A program made the position numbers and the translations under genes. Shown in pieces: positions 47,817 through 56,375 of a stretch of 64,000 bases of DNA (position 1 is the stretch's first letter; every line of letters starts with the position of its first letter). Below the pieces are notes generated by a model, which was not told the origin of the DNA, did no database searches, and was given only the letters and a program-made list of their open reading frames with translations. The DNA is from Improbicoccus pseudotrichonymphae. Lineage in GTDB: Bacteria > Bacillota > Clostridia > Oscillospirales > Acutalibacteraceae. The stretch spans positions 248,001 to 312,000 of the forward strand of contig AP027924.1 in the NCBI GenBank assembly GCA_036322855.1, in the 5' to 3' direction.

Positions 47817-48983
47817 GTGAAAAGTAAATTTATCAAATCTCTTATGAATTCTCTCAATTCGAGAGAGAGAGAGAGAGAGGTCTTTCGAGGTTTCTTTATG
47901 AAAAAAGAAAGCAATGGAATAGGTGAAAATAAAAATAGCAAGAAGATTAGTAAAAATAATAAAATAATATCTTCTATTTTAGCTGTTATTATGTGTTGTC
48001 AGTCTTTTGTCGGGGCCAATCCAAATTCGGATAATAGGGAATTTGTTTCGGATGAGGGCATTGATAATAATCCAACTGCAGATGGGTCTGAAAAAGAAGA
48101 AGAAAAAGAAGAAGATAAAGAAGAAGATAAAGAAGAAGATAAAGAAGAAGATAAAGAAGAAGATAAAGAAGAAGATAAAGAAGAAGATAAAGAAGAAGAT
48201 AAAGAAGATAAAGAAGAAGTAAAAGACATCAAAAGCAAAAAAAATAATAGTTCGAGTTTAATAAGAAATAGTTTAGATGTTCTTTTAAGTATTGTTGCTA
48301 TGAGCGGTTGGTGGTTTTATGTAACTAAAAATAAGTCTGAAAAAAGTGTATTAAAAGAAAAAAATGAAAAAACGCAACAATTAGAAGACCAGTGCAAAAA
48401 ATTAGAGGAAGATAAAGCAGCTTTGCAAAAAGAAATTGATAATCGTTTTACTTTTATGACGATTTCGAAACTAAATGGTGCAAAGAGAGAAATAAAAGCA
48501 TATTATGGCAAAAAATATTTTACTTGCAATGTGGGGAAACTGGAATTAAGATCTCAAGGAAAAGAATATTTTCACAACTTGGATGGAGCACGTTTATTAG
48601 TATTAGCTGAATTCTCAAGTCCGTCACGTACTACTAATGATTTATTATTTTTTCAAGGATCTACTGTTAAAATATTTGAAGTTATTGAAAAATCTCAAGA
48701 TAAAATTAACGAATTAAGTGAATATTCTAAATTTCTTTTAGGATTGATAAGGAAAAACTACGACAGAATTTTAGGCAAAGATGCATTTGAAGCAATTGAG
48801 ACAGCATATGATCTTTTGCGTAAGGATTACAAAAACAAGAGGATTAATTCTGATTTTCGTCTTGTCAATGTTGCTTTTTTGGTTCCACAAAAGGTTCTAA
48901 ATCTTCCTTCTCATATAAAGGTCAAGTTTTTAATTACCGAAGAATTGTTGGATGGCGGGTTTATAAAGATCGTAGGCACTTAA
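47817..48983 (+). CDS. Exported family protein G with shared C-terminal module
   Basis: GTG leader and the ATG at 47898 are in frame, giving 388 or 361 residues. The N-terminal half is almost identical to E (PNSDNREFVSD, KDIKSKKNNSSSLIRNSLD, GWWFYVTKNKSEK) up to one partial coiled-coil unit. After KEI at about residue 180 it switches to a diverged copy of the shared module: TCNVGKLELRSQGKEYFHNL, LSEYSKFLLGLIRK, FRLVNVAFLV and ITEELLDGG. So E and G are mosaics with a common front and different back. The acidic linker is expanded by a 12-bp repeat. Confidence 0.82.
   Translation: MKSKFIKSLMNSLNSREREREVFRGFFMKKESNGIGENKNSKKISKNNKIISSILAVIMCCQSFVGANPNSDNREFVSDEGIDNNPTADGSEKEEEKEEDKEEDKEEDKEEDKEEDKEEDKEEDKEEDKEDKEEVKDIKSKKNNSSSLIRNSLDVLLSIVAMSGWWFYVTKNKSEKSVLKEKNEKTQQLEDQCKKLEEDKAALQKEIDNRFTFMTISKLNGAKREIKAYYGKKYFTCNVGKLELRSQGKEYFHNLDGARLLVLAEFSSPSRTTNDLLFFQGSTVKIFEVIEKSQDKINELSEYSKFLLGLIRKNYDRILGKDAFEAIETAYDLLRKDYKNKRINSDFRLVNVAFLVPQKVLNLPSHIKVKFLITEELLDGGFIKIVGT
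47861..47879 (+). repeat. (GA)n microsatellite, copy G (about 9.5 units)
   Basis: The shortest remaining tract, 19 bp, in the fused leader part. Fewer units may mean a slower-switching allele. Confidence 0.95.
48113..48215 (+). repeat. 12-bp coding repeat (GATAAAGAAGAA) in G
   Basis: About eight 12-bp units encode DKEE. The same place in E has only three DKE(E) units in mixed 9/12-bp form, so the linker changes in length without loss of frame. Confidence 0.93.
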
Positions 48984-48985
48984 AA

Positions 48986-51100
48986 TCACTTTTCTCTTAA
49001 AATTATGTTTGATTTATCTGTGTTGTAGTCGATTAGGATGTATTCGTCCTTGATCTTGATTATATTAGACTTAGGTATTTTATTTAGATTTCTTTTTATA
49101 AAATTAAAGTTTTTTCTTATTATAATATTTTCATATTTTATCTTCTTGAAGTTGTTTGGTAATCTGTATGCAAGTAAAATATTGCATTTTTTTGATTCTC
49201 CATCTAGATTTTCGGTATCTGCATGAGTCAATGCGGCTAACATAGAGAAATCATTTATGAAAATTTTAAGCCAGATTTCTTCTTTTATTTTCAAAGTTTG
49301 CAATTTAATTTTGTCTTCAAAGAACAAAAATTCATTGTTTTCGATTTTGTTTGTATCTATTAAATAATTTGTACGAAATTTCTTTTTAAAATCATAAAGA
49401 TTATCGTTATCTTCTTCTTGCGAAAAATTAAATATGCATCTTACGCTTCTTATGTTTATATTTTTCAGAAAATTTTCAGTATATTTTTCATTTATTCTTC
49501 CTAAAAAAATGATAAAGCTCTCTTTATTCTGTTTAAAAATCAACGAATAATTATTTCCATTACACAAAATTATAATTCTTATTTTATTTTTGATATAAAA
49601 ATTGTGCGAAATTATCCCTAAAAATAATAATATAATTGAAATTAATCCTAATAGATTTATCTTGTTATTTATTTTTAAATATAAAGACACAAAAATTAAA
49701 AATAATAAACAGGCTATCCATAGTTTTATAAACTGATAATTCAATCCGACTATTAGAAACGAAAATTTTGACGAGTAATTTATGACAAAAATTATGAGAT
49801 CAGCCAGTGCGTTTGTTATATTTGTCACAAAATTTACGTTTATTAAACTGCTTGTTATTGCGAATATAGATAAAATTAATAAAATTGTTATTGGAAATAT
49901 TAATAAAATATTAAAAAATATGAATAATATTGATATCTTTTTAAAATAAAAAACAGTAATTGGAAATATAAAAAGATTGGAAGACAAAGAAACCGATATA
50001 TTTTCAAATAGATATTTTGTGATCGAAAAATTTTTTAAAAAAAAGTTTAATTTGGACGTCAAAAAAAAATTTATTCTTTTGGAAAACAATATTATTCCTA
50101 ATACGGATAAAAAGGAAAGCCACAAACCCACATCTAAACAAGAATTCGGGCTAAATAAAGATATTAAAAAGACAGAAACAGAAAGCGAAGTTAAACCATG
50201 TGATTTTTTAGATAAAATATGGCCTAAAAGATAAATGATGGCCATGATTCCGGATCTTAAAACAGAAACAGGGGAACATGTCACTGACATGAAAAACAAT
50301 ATTATAAAAATTTGTATTGCGTATTTTAATTTACTGTTAATTCTTAAATATTTAAGTAAAGCATGACAAAATTGCATTAATATCGAGATGTGAATTCCGG
50401 AGATTGCTAATAAATGCGAAATAGATAAATCTGAAAAATTTTTTCTTAATTTTTCGTTTATGAAGCAACGTTCGCCCAACCACATTGCTCCAAATAAACT
50501 CGAAGCATTTTCGTTGAAAATATTTTTCACTTTGTAAATTATTTTTTTCTTAAAACTATAAATAGAATAACTATTTGAATCGCCTATTGAATAGCTATTA
50601 ATATATCCGGTGGCTTGAATTTTTTTTGAATAATTTCTTATTTTGTTAAATGAATTATTTTGATTATCGAAAAAAAATACACTGGATTCTAATTCATCTC
50701 CTATGTCGAAATATAGCGGAGAGTTGGAAATCACTTCGATATTAAACTTTGGTGTTTTTTTAATTTTTTCTATTTTATGGACTCTTAAAAGACAACAAAA
50801 TTTTTTATTTTTTTCATAAGGCATCTCTAACGCTATGGCTTTTATATTTAGATTTTTGTCTTTAATATATGGCAGATTATGCCTACTTATATTTAAATTT
50901 ATTAAAAAAATAAACAAAGAAAATATAAACGCCGAACATGATATCACAAAAATATTAGACTTGATTTTAATTTTGATAAAAACAGACAAAATAAGAAACA
51001 AAATCAAAATTAAAAATACTAATTTCAATTTTACGAATGCTATAAATGTTAGAAAAACAAAAAAAGAAAGACAAAACAATATTACATTTAAATTTGCCAA
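48986..51100 (-). CDS. comEC: ComEC/Rec2-like DNA-uptake channel
   Basis: A 704-residue membrane protein: an N-terminal hydrophobic region (20-65), an OB-like soluble part, the competence core starting LFGAMWLGERCFINEKLRKNFSDLSISHLLAISGIHISIL, and about seven further helices. The C-terminal 160 residues occupy the place of the metallo-beta-lactamase domain but do not show its HxHxDH motif, so nuclease-like activity is probably lost. ComEC normally passes single-stranded DNA into the cytoplasm. No other competence gene is in the window. Its ORF starts 7 bp from the hinT stop. Confidence 0.85.
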   Translation of the reverse strand: MANLNVILFCLSFFVFLTFIAFVKLKLVFLILILFLILSVFIKIKIKSNIFVISCSAFIFSLFIFLINLNISRHNLPYIKDKNLNIKAIALEMPYEKNKKFCCLLRVHKIEKIKKTPKFNIEVISNSPLYFDIGDELESSVFFFDNQNNSFNKIRNYSKKIQATGYINSYSIGDSNSYSIYSFKKKIIYKVKNIFNENASSLFGAMWLGERCFINEKLRKNFSDLSISHLLAISGIHISILMQFCHALLKYLRINSKLKYAIQIFIILFFMSVTCSPVSVLRSGIMAIIYLLGHILSKKSHGLTSLSVSVFLISLFSPNSCLDVGLWLSFLSVLGIILFSKRINFFLTSKLNFFLKNFSITKYLFENISVSLSSNLFIFPITVFYFKKISILFIFFNILLIFPITILLILSIFAITSSLINVNFVTNITNALADLIIFVINYSSKFSFLIVGLNYQFIKLWIACLLFLIFVSLYLKINNKINLLGLISIILLFLGIISHNFYIKNKIRIIILCNGNNYSLIFKQNKESFIIFLGRINEKYTENFLKNINIRSVRCIFNFSQEEDNDNLYDFKKKFRTNYLIDTNKIENNEFLFFEDKIKLQTLKIKEEIWLKIFINDFSMLAALTHADTENLDGESKKCNILLAYRLPNNFKKIKYENIIIRKNFNFIKRNLNKIPKSNIIKIKDEYILIDYNTDKSNIILREK

Positions 51101-51106
51101 ACTATG

Positions 51107-51454
51107 CTAACAAGGAGGCCATCCTAATCTAGCTCCTCCCAAAATATGAAAATGTAAATGCTTTACGGTTTGAAGAGCATCTATTCCGTTATTATTTACA
51201 ATTCTGCAGCTTCTATTGCATAAGATAGAACTTATCTTGGAAATATTTTCAAAAATCCTTGAAATTATGGCGCTGTTATCACGCCCGATTTCAAAAACAG
51301 AGGGTATATGAACCTTAGGAATCATCAGTAAATGAACCGGAGCCACCGGGTTTATATCTCTGAAACATATCGTTAAATTATCCTCAAAAATAATGTCACA
51401 ATCAATTTTTTTCTGTGATATCTTACAAAAAGTACAATCCATACCTTCACTCAT
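51107..51454 (-). CDS. hinT: Histidine triad (HIT) nucleotide-binding protein
   Basis: A 115-residue purine-nucleotide phosphoramidase of the HINT branch. It starts MDCTFCKISQKKIDCDIIFED (after a short extension), then HLLMIPKVHI and the triad QTVKHLHFHILGGARLGWPPC near residue 96. Its start overlaps the end of ytfJ by 8 bp, so it is translated from the same transcript. Confidence 0.93.
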   Translation of the reverse strand: MSEGMDCTFCKISQKKIDCDIIFEDNLTICFRDINPVAPVHLLMIPKVHIPSVFEIGRDNSAIISRIFENISKISSILCNRSCRIVNNNGIDALQTVKHLHFHILGGARLGWPPC

Positions 51455-51863
51455 TATCTGTCGTTGCCTCTTTTTCTCCTTTCTTCTCTTTTTTGAACTT
51501 CTTCTTCAGAACGTTAATCAATTTCTCAATCAATTCCGGAGCTGTAGCTATCGCCCTATCTAAAGCACCATTATAGGCATCTATTTGCAAGAGACTAACC
51601 TCGCCACTATTTATCACCACAAAAGCAACTGGTGACACATTAACACCACCTGCCCCTACACCACCGAAAAGATTCTTATTTTCTGATTTTTTACTTGAAA
51701 TATCAGATCCGCCGCTTCCGAAACCATAAGAAATCTTTGAAATCGGAATTAAAGTAACTTTAGAGTTAACTATTATCGGGCTGCCTATAATCGAATCAAC
51801 ATTCGCAAAAGCCCTAATCTTATCCAGAGTTGTTTCCATAAGGTTTTCTAAACCATTAGTCAA
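51447..51863 (-). CDS. ytfJ: Sporulation protein YtfJ (GerW family)
   Basis: A 138-residue member of the YtfJ/GerW family, needed for spore germination in Bacillus. TNGLENLMETTLDKIRAFANVDSIIG at the start, GFGSGG in the middle, FGGVGAGGVNVSPVAFVVI and a basic/acidic tail. I place the start at the TTG at 51863, because GAGGTGAG precedes it; the longer frame from GTG 51881 would place that ribosome site inside the gene. Retained sporulation genes here do not prove sporulation. Confidence 0.85.
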   Translation of the reverse strand: MTNGLENLMETTLDKIRAFANVDSIIGSPIIVNSKVTLIPISKISYGFGSGGSDISSKKSENKNLFGGVGAGGVNVSPVAFVVINSGEVSLLQIDAYNGALDRAIATAPELIEKLINVLKKKFKKEKKGEKEATTDNE

Positions 51864-52028
51864 AAAACTCACCTCGAGCACAGTAATCCTACATTAATCT
51901 AATAAAATAATCAACTTAAAATAATCTTATTTTGATTATGGTACGGATTTTGTTATTTTTTCATAAAAAAGTTTTAAAATTTTTAATTTTATTGTATAAT
52001 GTATTTACAATAAAAAGAGGTGAAAAAA

Positions 52029-54014
52029 ATGGTAAATATCTTTGATGTTCTTAGCGGTATTACACAATGGATGCGTGGAGGCGAAGAAAGTATCACAGGT
52101 AACATAAGAGATGCTATTTTAAATTGGGAAAAAAATCTTAAGCCTAAAAATATTATCAATTATAAATCGATTGACGGTATATTAGATATTTCAAAAGCAG
52201 CAATCAAAGTTAACAAAAATTATAATATTGATTCAAAAAGTAAAAAAGAAATAGAAAAGAAACTAAAAGAAATTAATGCCAATGCCAAAAAAATAAAAAA
52301 TATAATTGATTTTCTATCTACAAAACAATCGGAGAAAAGAGGTTTTTTCAAAAAAATTTATTACAATTTAACCCATGAAAATGACGAAAGAGAAGAATAT
52401 AAATTAAGTAAGAGTTTTTTATTAATAGATGAACTTGAAGAATTTAAACAAGTTATATGCGACAGTAAAGAACTTATGAACAAAGAAACCATGAATCAAG
52501 TGAATAAAATATATGAAAAAATTAGTAGTGAATACGAAAAGCTTAAAATAAATGATTTTTTGACTTTACTTAAAACAATTCATTCATTTAAAAATATTTC
52601 AATCAAATTTAATAAATTAGAAGAAAAAATTCTTAAATTTATTGACGAAAAAGAAAAAGAGATGAAGAAAAAAAATGAAGAAGAAAAGAAAGAAGCGGAA
52701 AATAATCTAAATGAATTGAAAAAAATAGTATTGAAAAAGGAAGAAGAAAAAACACAAAAATTAAAAAATTTAGATGAAAAGACAGTTCGAATGATTGAAG
52801 AAAAAGAGAGTATTATTAAAAAATTCGAAGAAAAAGCTAAATTATTTACCAAAGAAAACAACAAAGAAAAAGGCAAATGGATGCTAGATTTGATAGAAAA
52901 AGAAGGTAGTTTGTCATGTAAAAATAAGGTGGCTGGATCTCGATTAGTTTCGTGGTTTGGAGTAGAAAGTAATGATAGTTGGATTGAATCATTCGGAATA
53001 TCCGAAGTAAAAAAAATTGGTGATTTTAGTGATTTGTTTAATGATAAGACAGATTTAATTTTTTTGCATAAGGAAATTTCGAATATTATAGAAAATGGAA
53101 AATGCAGTGATATTTCGAAAGTTAATGGAAAATTACTTAAAGAATTAAGTCCCGACGTTGATATAAAAGATTTGGAAACCTATAGAGAAAAATGGTTGCT
53201 CGAAAAAATAATAAAAGGAAGCAATGGGTTTTTTTATGCGTTTGGGAATCTTGTACCCGGTTTTATCAAATCTCTTTTTAGCTTTGCGACCGATGATTAT
53301 GTATCTTATTTCGAATTTGAAAAAATAAAGAAATTGGACGAATTAGAAGACAATATTGTTAAAGTCGAAACCGAACAAGAAATTTACATTAAAGAGCAAA
53401 AAGAAAAACTTAAAAAAGAAACGCCATTGTCAAATCTTGTCAAAATAGGAAATTTTGCTACAGAATTTGATGATTTTAAAAAAGCAGTTGAAAAATTGAA
53501 AAGAACAGAAGAAGAAAAAATTGAAAAAAACTCAAAGAAATTAAAAGAAATTTTAGATAAAAAAATTTTTCCGAAACTCAATAATTATATTATTTCAAAA
53601 GAAAAAGATGTTTTTAGTGTAAATAACCCCGAAAAGATTTTAAATATAATAGAACAAAAGATTTATTTCGTTAAAAATAATAGTGGAAAAAAAGAAAAAA
53701 AAGTTGAATTTGCGAAAAAATATCTAAAAGAAAGATGTAATACGGTTAAAAAGAAAACAGAGGTTTTGAAAGCTTGTCTTGAAAGATTAAATTTTAAAAA
53801 TCATGAAAGCTCTCAAGCATTAAGTGAAAAAGAATCTAGTTTATCTATAATTTTAAATTATTTTATAATGATTGTTAAAAAAGTAGCCGCTTTAACAAAA
53901 GAATCATTGGACGAACTTATAAAATATGAAAAAATCGAAAAAAAAGGTACAGGTGTTTTGTATAAAGTTATTATTGACAAAGAATTTGTAGGCAAGGATA
54001 ATATCGAGAAGTGA
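52029..54014 (+). CDS. Large charged coiled-coil protein, unknown function
   Basis: A 661-residue protein with no signal peptide or clear transmembrane helix, starting at ATG 52029 after an AGAGGTG site. A TTGACT-free but TATAAT-containing promoter region (TTGTATAATG near 51996) lies upstream. Residues 195-290 and 440-500 are long Lys/Glu-rich heptad segments. Around residues 295-430 is a more globular part with KWMLDLIEKEGSLSC, SRLVSWFGVESNDSW and LVPGFIKSLFSFATDD. No family is recognised. It stands between the ytfJ and efp genes and differs from the GA-leader family in having no export signal. Confidence 0.8.
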   Translation: MVNIFDVLSGITQWMRGGEESITGNIRDAILNWEKNLKPKNIINYKSIDGILDISKAAIKVNKNYNIDSKSKKEIEKKLKEINANAKKIKNIIDFLSTKQSEKRGFFKKIYYNLTHENDEREEYKLSKSFLLIDELEEFKQVICDSKELMNKETMNQVNKIYEKISSEYEKLKINDFLTLLKTIHSFKNISIKFNKLEEKILKFIDEKEKEMKKKNEEEKKEAENNLNELKKIVLKKEEEKTQKLKNLDEKTVRMIEEKESIIKKFEEKAKLFTKENNKEKGKWMLDLIEKEGSLSCKNKVAGSRLVSWFGVESNDSWIESFGISEVKKIGDFSDLFNDKTDLIFLHKEISNIIENGKCSDISKVNGKLLKELSPDVDIKDLETYREKWLLEKIIKGSNGFFYAFGNLVPGFIKSLFSFATDDYVSYFEFEKIKKLDELEDNIVKVETEQEIYIKEQKEKLKKETPLSNLVKIGNFATEFDDFKKAVEKLKRTEEEKIEKNSKKLKEILDKKIFPKLNNYIISKEKDVFSVNNPEKILNIIEQKIYFVKNNSGKKEKKVEFAKKYLKERCNTVKKKTEVLKACLERLNFKNHESSQALSEKESSLSIILNYFIMIVKKVAALTKESLDELIKYEKIEKKGTGVLYKVIIDKEFVGKDNIEK

Positions 54015-54036
54015 TTTTTTTAGGATGGATTGTTTT

Positions 54037-54594
54037 ATGATTTCTGCTGGGGATTTTAGAAATGGGACAACTTTTGAATTAAATAGCCAATTAGTTACTG
54101 TTATAGAGTTTCAGCATGTCAAACCAGGTAAGGGCTCTGCTTTTGTCAGAGCAAAAATAAAAAACGTGATCACGGGTAGTGTGATAGAGAGAACTTTTAA
54201 CCCGAACGAGAAATTTCCAGATGTTTTTATTGAAAAAAAAATAGCTCAGTATCTTTATAATGATGGAAATTCGTATTATTTTATGGATACCAAAAGTTTT
54301 GAACAGATTTCAGTAGACAAAAAAAAATTAGATGAAAATTTTATATTTATCAAAGAAAATGTAGAATGCAAGATTTTGATTCATAAAAACGACGTTTTGG
54401 GCGTTGAACTACCTATTTTTGTTGAATTAAAAGTTACGGAAACAGAGCCCGGCATAAAAGGAAGCACTGCGACAAACGTTACCAAGCCCGCAACACTCGA
54501 AACCGGAGCTCAGATAAAAGTGCCGGTATTTATAGATAAAGATGATATCATAAAAATTGATGTGAGGACTGGAAAATATATGGAAAGAGCTTGA
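54037..54594 (+). CDS. efp: Elongation factor P
   Basis: Relieves ribosome stalling at polyproline stretches. From ATG 54037 it has 185 residues: ISAGDFRNGTTFEL at the start, the modification loop HVKPGKGSAFVRAKIKN (KOW domain, target lysine in PGKG near residue 32), and a normal C-terminal OB domain ending DVRTGKYMERA. An ATG at 54025 would add four residues. Gene modification partners (epmA/ymfI) are not in the window. Confidence 0.96.
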   Translation: MISAGDFRNGTTFELNSQLVTVIEFQHVKPGKGSAFVRAKIKNVITGSVIERTFNPNEKFPDVFIEKKIAQYLYNDGNSYYFMDTKSFEQISVDKKKLDENFIFIKENVECKILIHKNDVLGVELPIFVELKVTETEPGIKGSTATNVTKPATLETGAQIKVPVFIDKDDIIKIDVRTGKYMERA

Positions 54595-54606
54595 TTTATG
54601 TGCTAG

Positions 54607-55080
54607 TTAGAAATTGTTTCTGTTAAAGCTTTTTAGAATTCTTCTTTTTTCGAGATCAGAATCTTTTTTTGCTATCTCTGCGCGTTTATCATAAAGTTTT
54701 TTACCTTTACATAATCCTATCTTAAGTTTTATCAGAGAATTTTTAAAATAAACAGAAAGTGGGATTACAGATATACCTTTTTTTTTAATTTGACCTAGTA
54801 TTTTCATAATTTCATTTTTATGAGCTAGGAGTTTTCTTATTCTTATTGGATCGTGATTGAAGATATTTCCGTGGGAATATGAACTCACGTGAAGATTGTT
54901 CACATATAGTTCCCCGTGGGAAATTTGACACCATGAATCTTTTATATTTATTTTACCTGCTCTTATAGATTTTACTTCAGTCCCATTAAGAACTATCCCT
55001 ACTTCGAAACTTTCCAGTACGAAATAATTATGATATGCTTTCTTATTTTGAGATACATTTCTGTAATTTTTATTTTGCAT
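54607..55080 (-). CDS. smpB: SsrA-binding protein SmpB
   Basis: The tmRNA partner in rescue of stalled ribosomes. 157 residues with NKKAYHNYFVLESFEVGIVLNGTEVKSIR, the GELYVNNLHVSSY part, and KLKIGLCKGKKLYDKRAEIAKKD near the C-terminus, all in the standard order. The ssrA RNA gene is not seen here. Convergent with efp, and 5 bp from folC. Confidence 0.96.
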   Translation of the reverse strand: MQNKNYRNVSQNKKAYHNYFVLESFEVGIVLNGTEVKSIRAGKINIKDSWCQISHGELYVNNLHVSSYSHGNIFNHDPIRIRKLLAHKNEIMKILGQIKKKGISVIPLSVYFKNSLIKLKIGLCKGKKLYDKRAEIAKKDSDLEKRRILKSFNRNNF

Positions 55081-55085
55081 AACAA

Positions 55086-56375
55086 TTATCGCAAACCTTG
55101 ATTAAAAATATTTAGTACCTCGCCCGCGAGATATAACGAACCGAAAATTATACAAGCTTGCTTATTTTTTTGAATTACAATTCTAATCGCTTCTTCGGCG
55201 TTTTCGCAACATGTTACTTTTTTGAAAAAATTTTTGGCAATTTTATAAATATATTCAATGTTCGCGGCTCTAGAGTTTTTAACACGGGTTATTATTATCT
55301 CCTCAAACAAATTATCAACTTCTTTTAACATTTTTTCAATGTCTTTATCTTTCATAGCGGCAAATAAAGCTATTTTTTTAAAATTTTTAAGGTATTTTTC
55401 TACAGACAACCTTAAATATTTAACCGCACTTAAATTATGAGCGCCGTCGATGATTATCAAAGGGCGTACACTTATTTTTTCAAACCTAGCTCTTAATCTC
55501 ACTTTTTTTAAACCGATTTCAACAGAACTATCGCTTATTTTAAAATGTTTTTTAAGAAAATCTACACAAGATAGTACGGTAGCCAAATTCAAAGATTGAT
55601 ATTCTCCCAAAAGCGGAATTTTATAACATTTGTCTTCATAATTAAAAATTTCGTATTTATCAAAAACACAAGTATTTTGATTTATCTCGATTTTGTTTTC
55701 TAAAAAAACAAAATTGCAATTTAATTTTTTACATTTTTTCTCAAAAATTTTTAGAATTTCCGGTTTTTGATTCGGAGAAACAACTACGAACGCATTATTT
55801 TTTATAATTCCGGCTTTTTCACGTGCTATTTCTAATAACGTTTTCCCTAAAATTTTCGTATGATCGAAAGATATTTCCGATATAACACACAAAACAGTTT
55901 TAGACACAACGTTTGTTGAATCTAATCTTCCTCCTAACCCTGTTTCCAAAATAGCAATGTCTATTCTTTTGTCGCTAAAAAATTGGAATGCCATGGCGGT
56001 TATAAATTCAAATTCGGTTACGAAAATTTTGTTTTTATTTGTAATTTTCAAAAATTTTTTTGTATATTTTATAAAAAATTTTTTACTTATTTTTTTATTA
56101 TTTATTTTTATTCTTTCTCTCTCGTCTATTAAATGCGGAGAGGAAAAAGCTCCGACTTTTAAATTATCATTACAATTAATTAAAATAGAAGATAACATGG
56201 CGCAAATCGAACCTTTGCCGTTCGTTCCCGATACATGAACGGACTTAAAATTATCCTGGGGGTTGCCTAATTTGTCCAAAAGCGATCTGATTCGCTCAAG
56301 TCCGGGTTTTATACCAAATTTCAATCTGGAATTTATCAATCTCAATGCGTCTTTATACTTCACTGATTTCGCCAT
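55086..56375 (-). CDS. folC: Folylpolyglutamate/dihydrofolate synthase
   Basis: Adds glutamate to dihydropteroate or folates using ATP. 429 residues with the Mur-ligase-like P-loop HVSGTNGKGSICAML near residue 46, SSPHLIDERERIKIN, ETGLGGRLDSTNVV, SFDHTKILGKTL, and the C-terminal IIDGAHN followed by FAAMKDKD. Its start overlaps the end of the ECF ATPase gene by 23 bp. Confidence 0.95.
   Translation of the reverse strand: MAKSVKYKDALRLINSRLKFGIKPGLERIRSLLDKLGNPQDNFKSVHVSGTNGKGSICAMLSSILINCNDNLKVGAFSSPHLIDERERIKINNKKISKKFFIKYTKKFLKITNKNKIFVTEFEFITAMAFQFFSDKRIDIAILETGLGGRLDSTNVVSKTVLCVISEISFDHTKILGKTLLEIAREKAGIIKNNAFVVVSPNQKPEILKIFEKKCKKLNCNFVFLENKIEINQNTCVFDKYEIFNYEDKCYKIPLLGEYQSLNLATVLSCVDFLKKHFKISDSSVEIGLKKVRLRARFEKISVRPLIIIDGAHNLSAVKYLRLSVEKYLKNFKKIALFAAMKDKDIEKMLKEVDNLFEEIIITRVKNSRAANIEYIYKIAKNFFKKVTCCENAEEAIRIVIQKNKQACIIFGSLYLAGEVLNIFNQGLR

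Noticed and set aside
48007..48222. ORF encoding a run of KKKIKKK on the plus strand
   Set aside because: It is the 12-bp repeat of gene G read in another frame. No ribosome site, and the GADKEE frame continues as part of a well-conserved gene.
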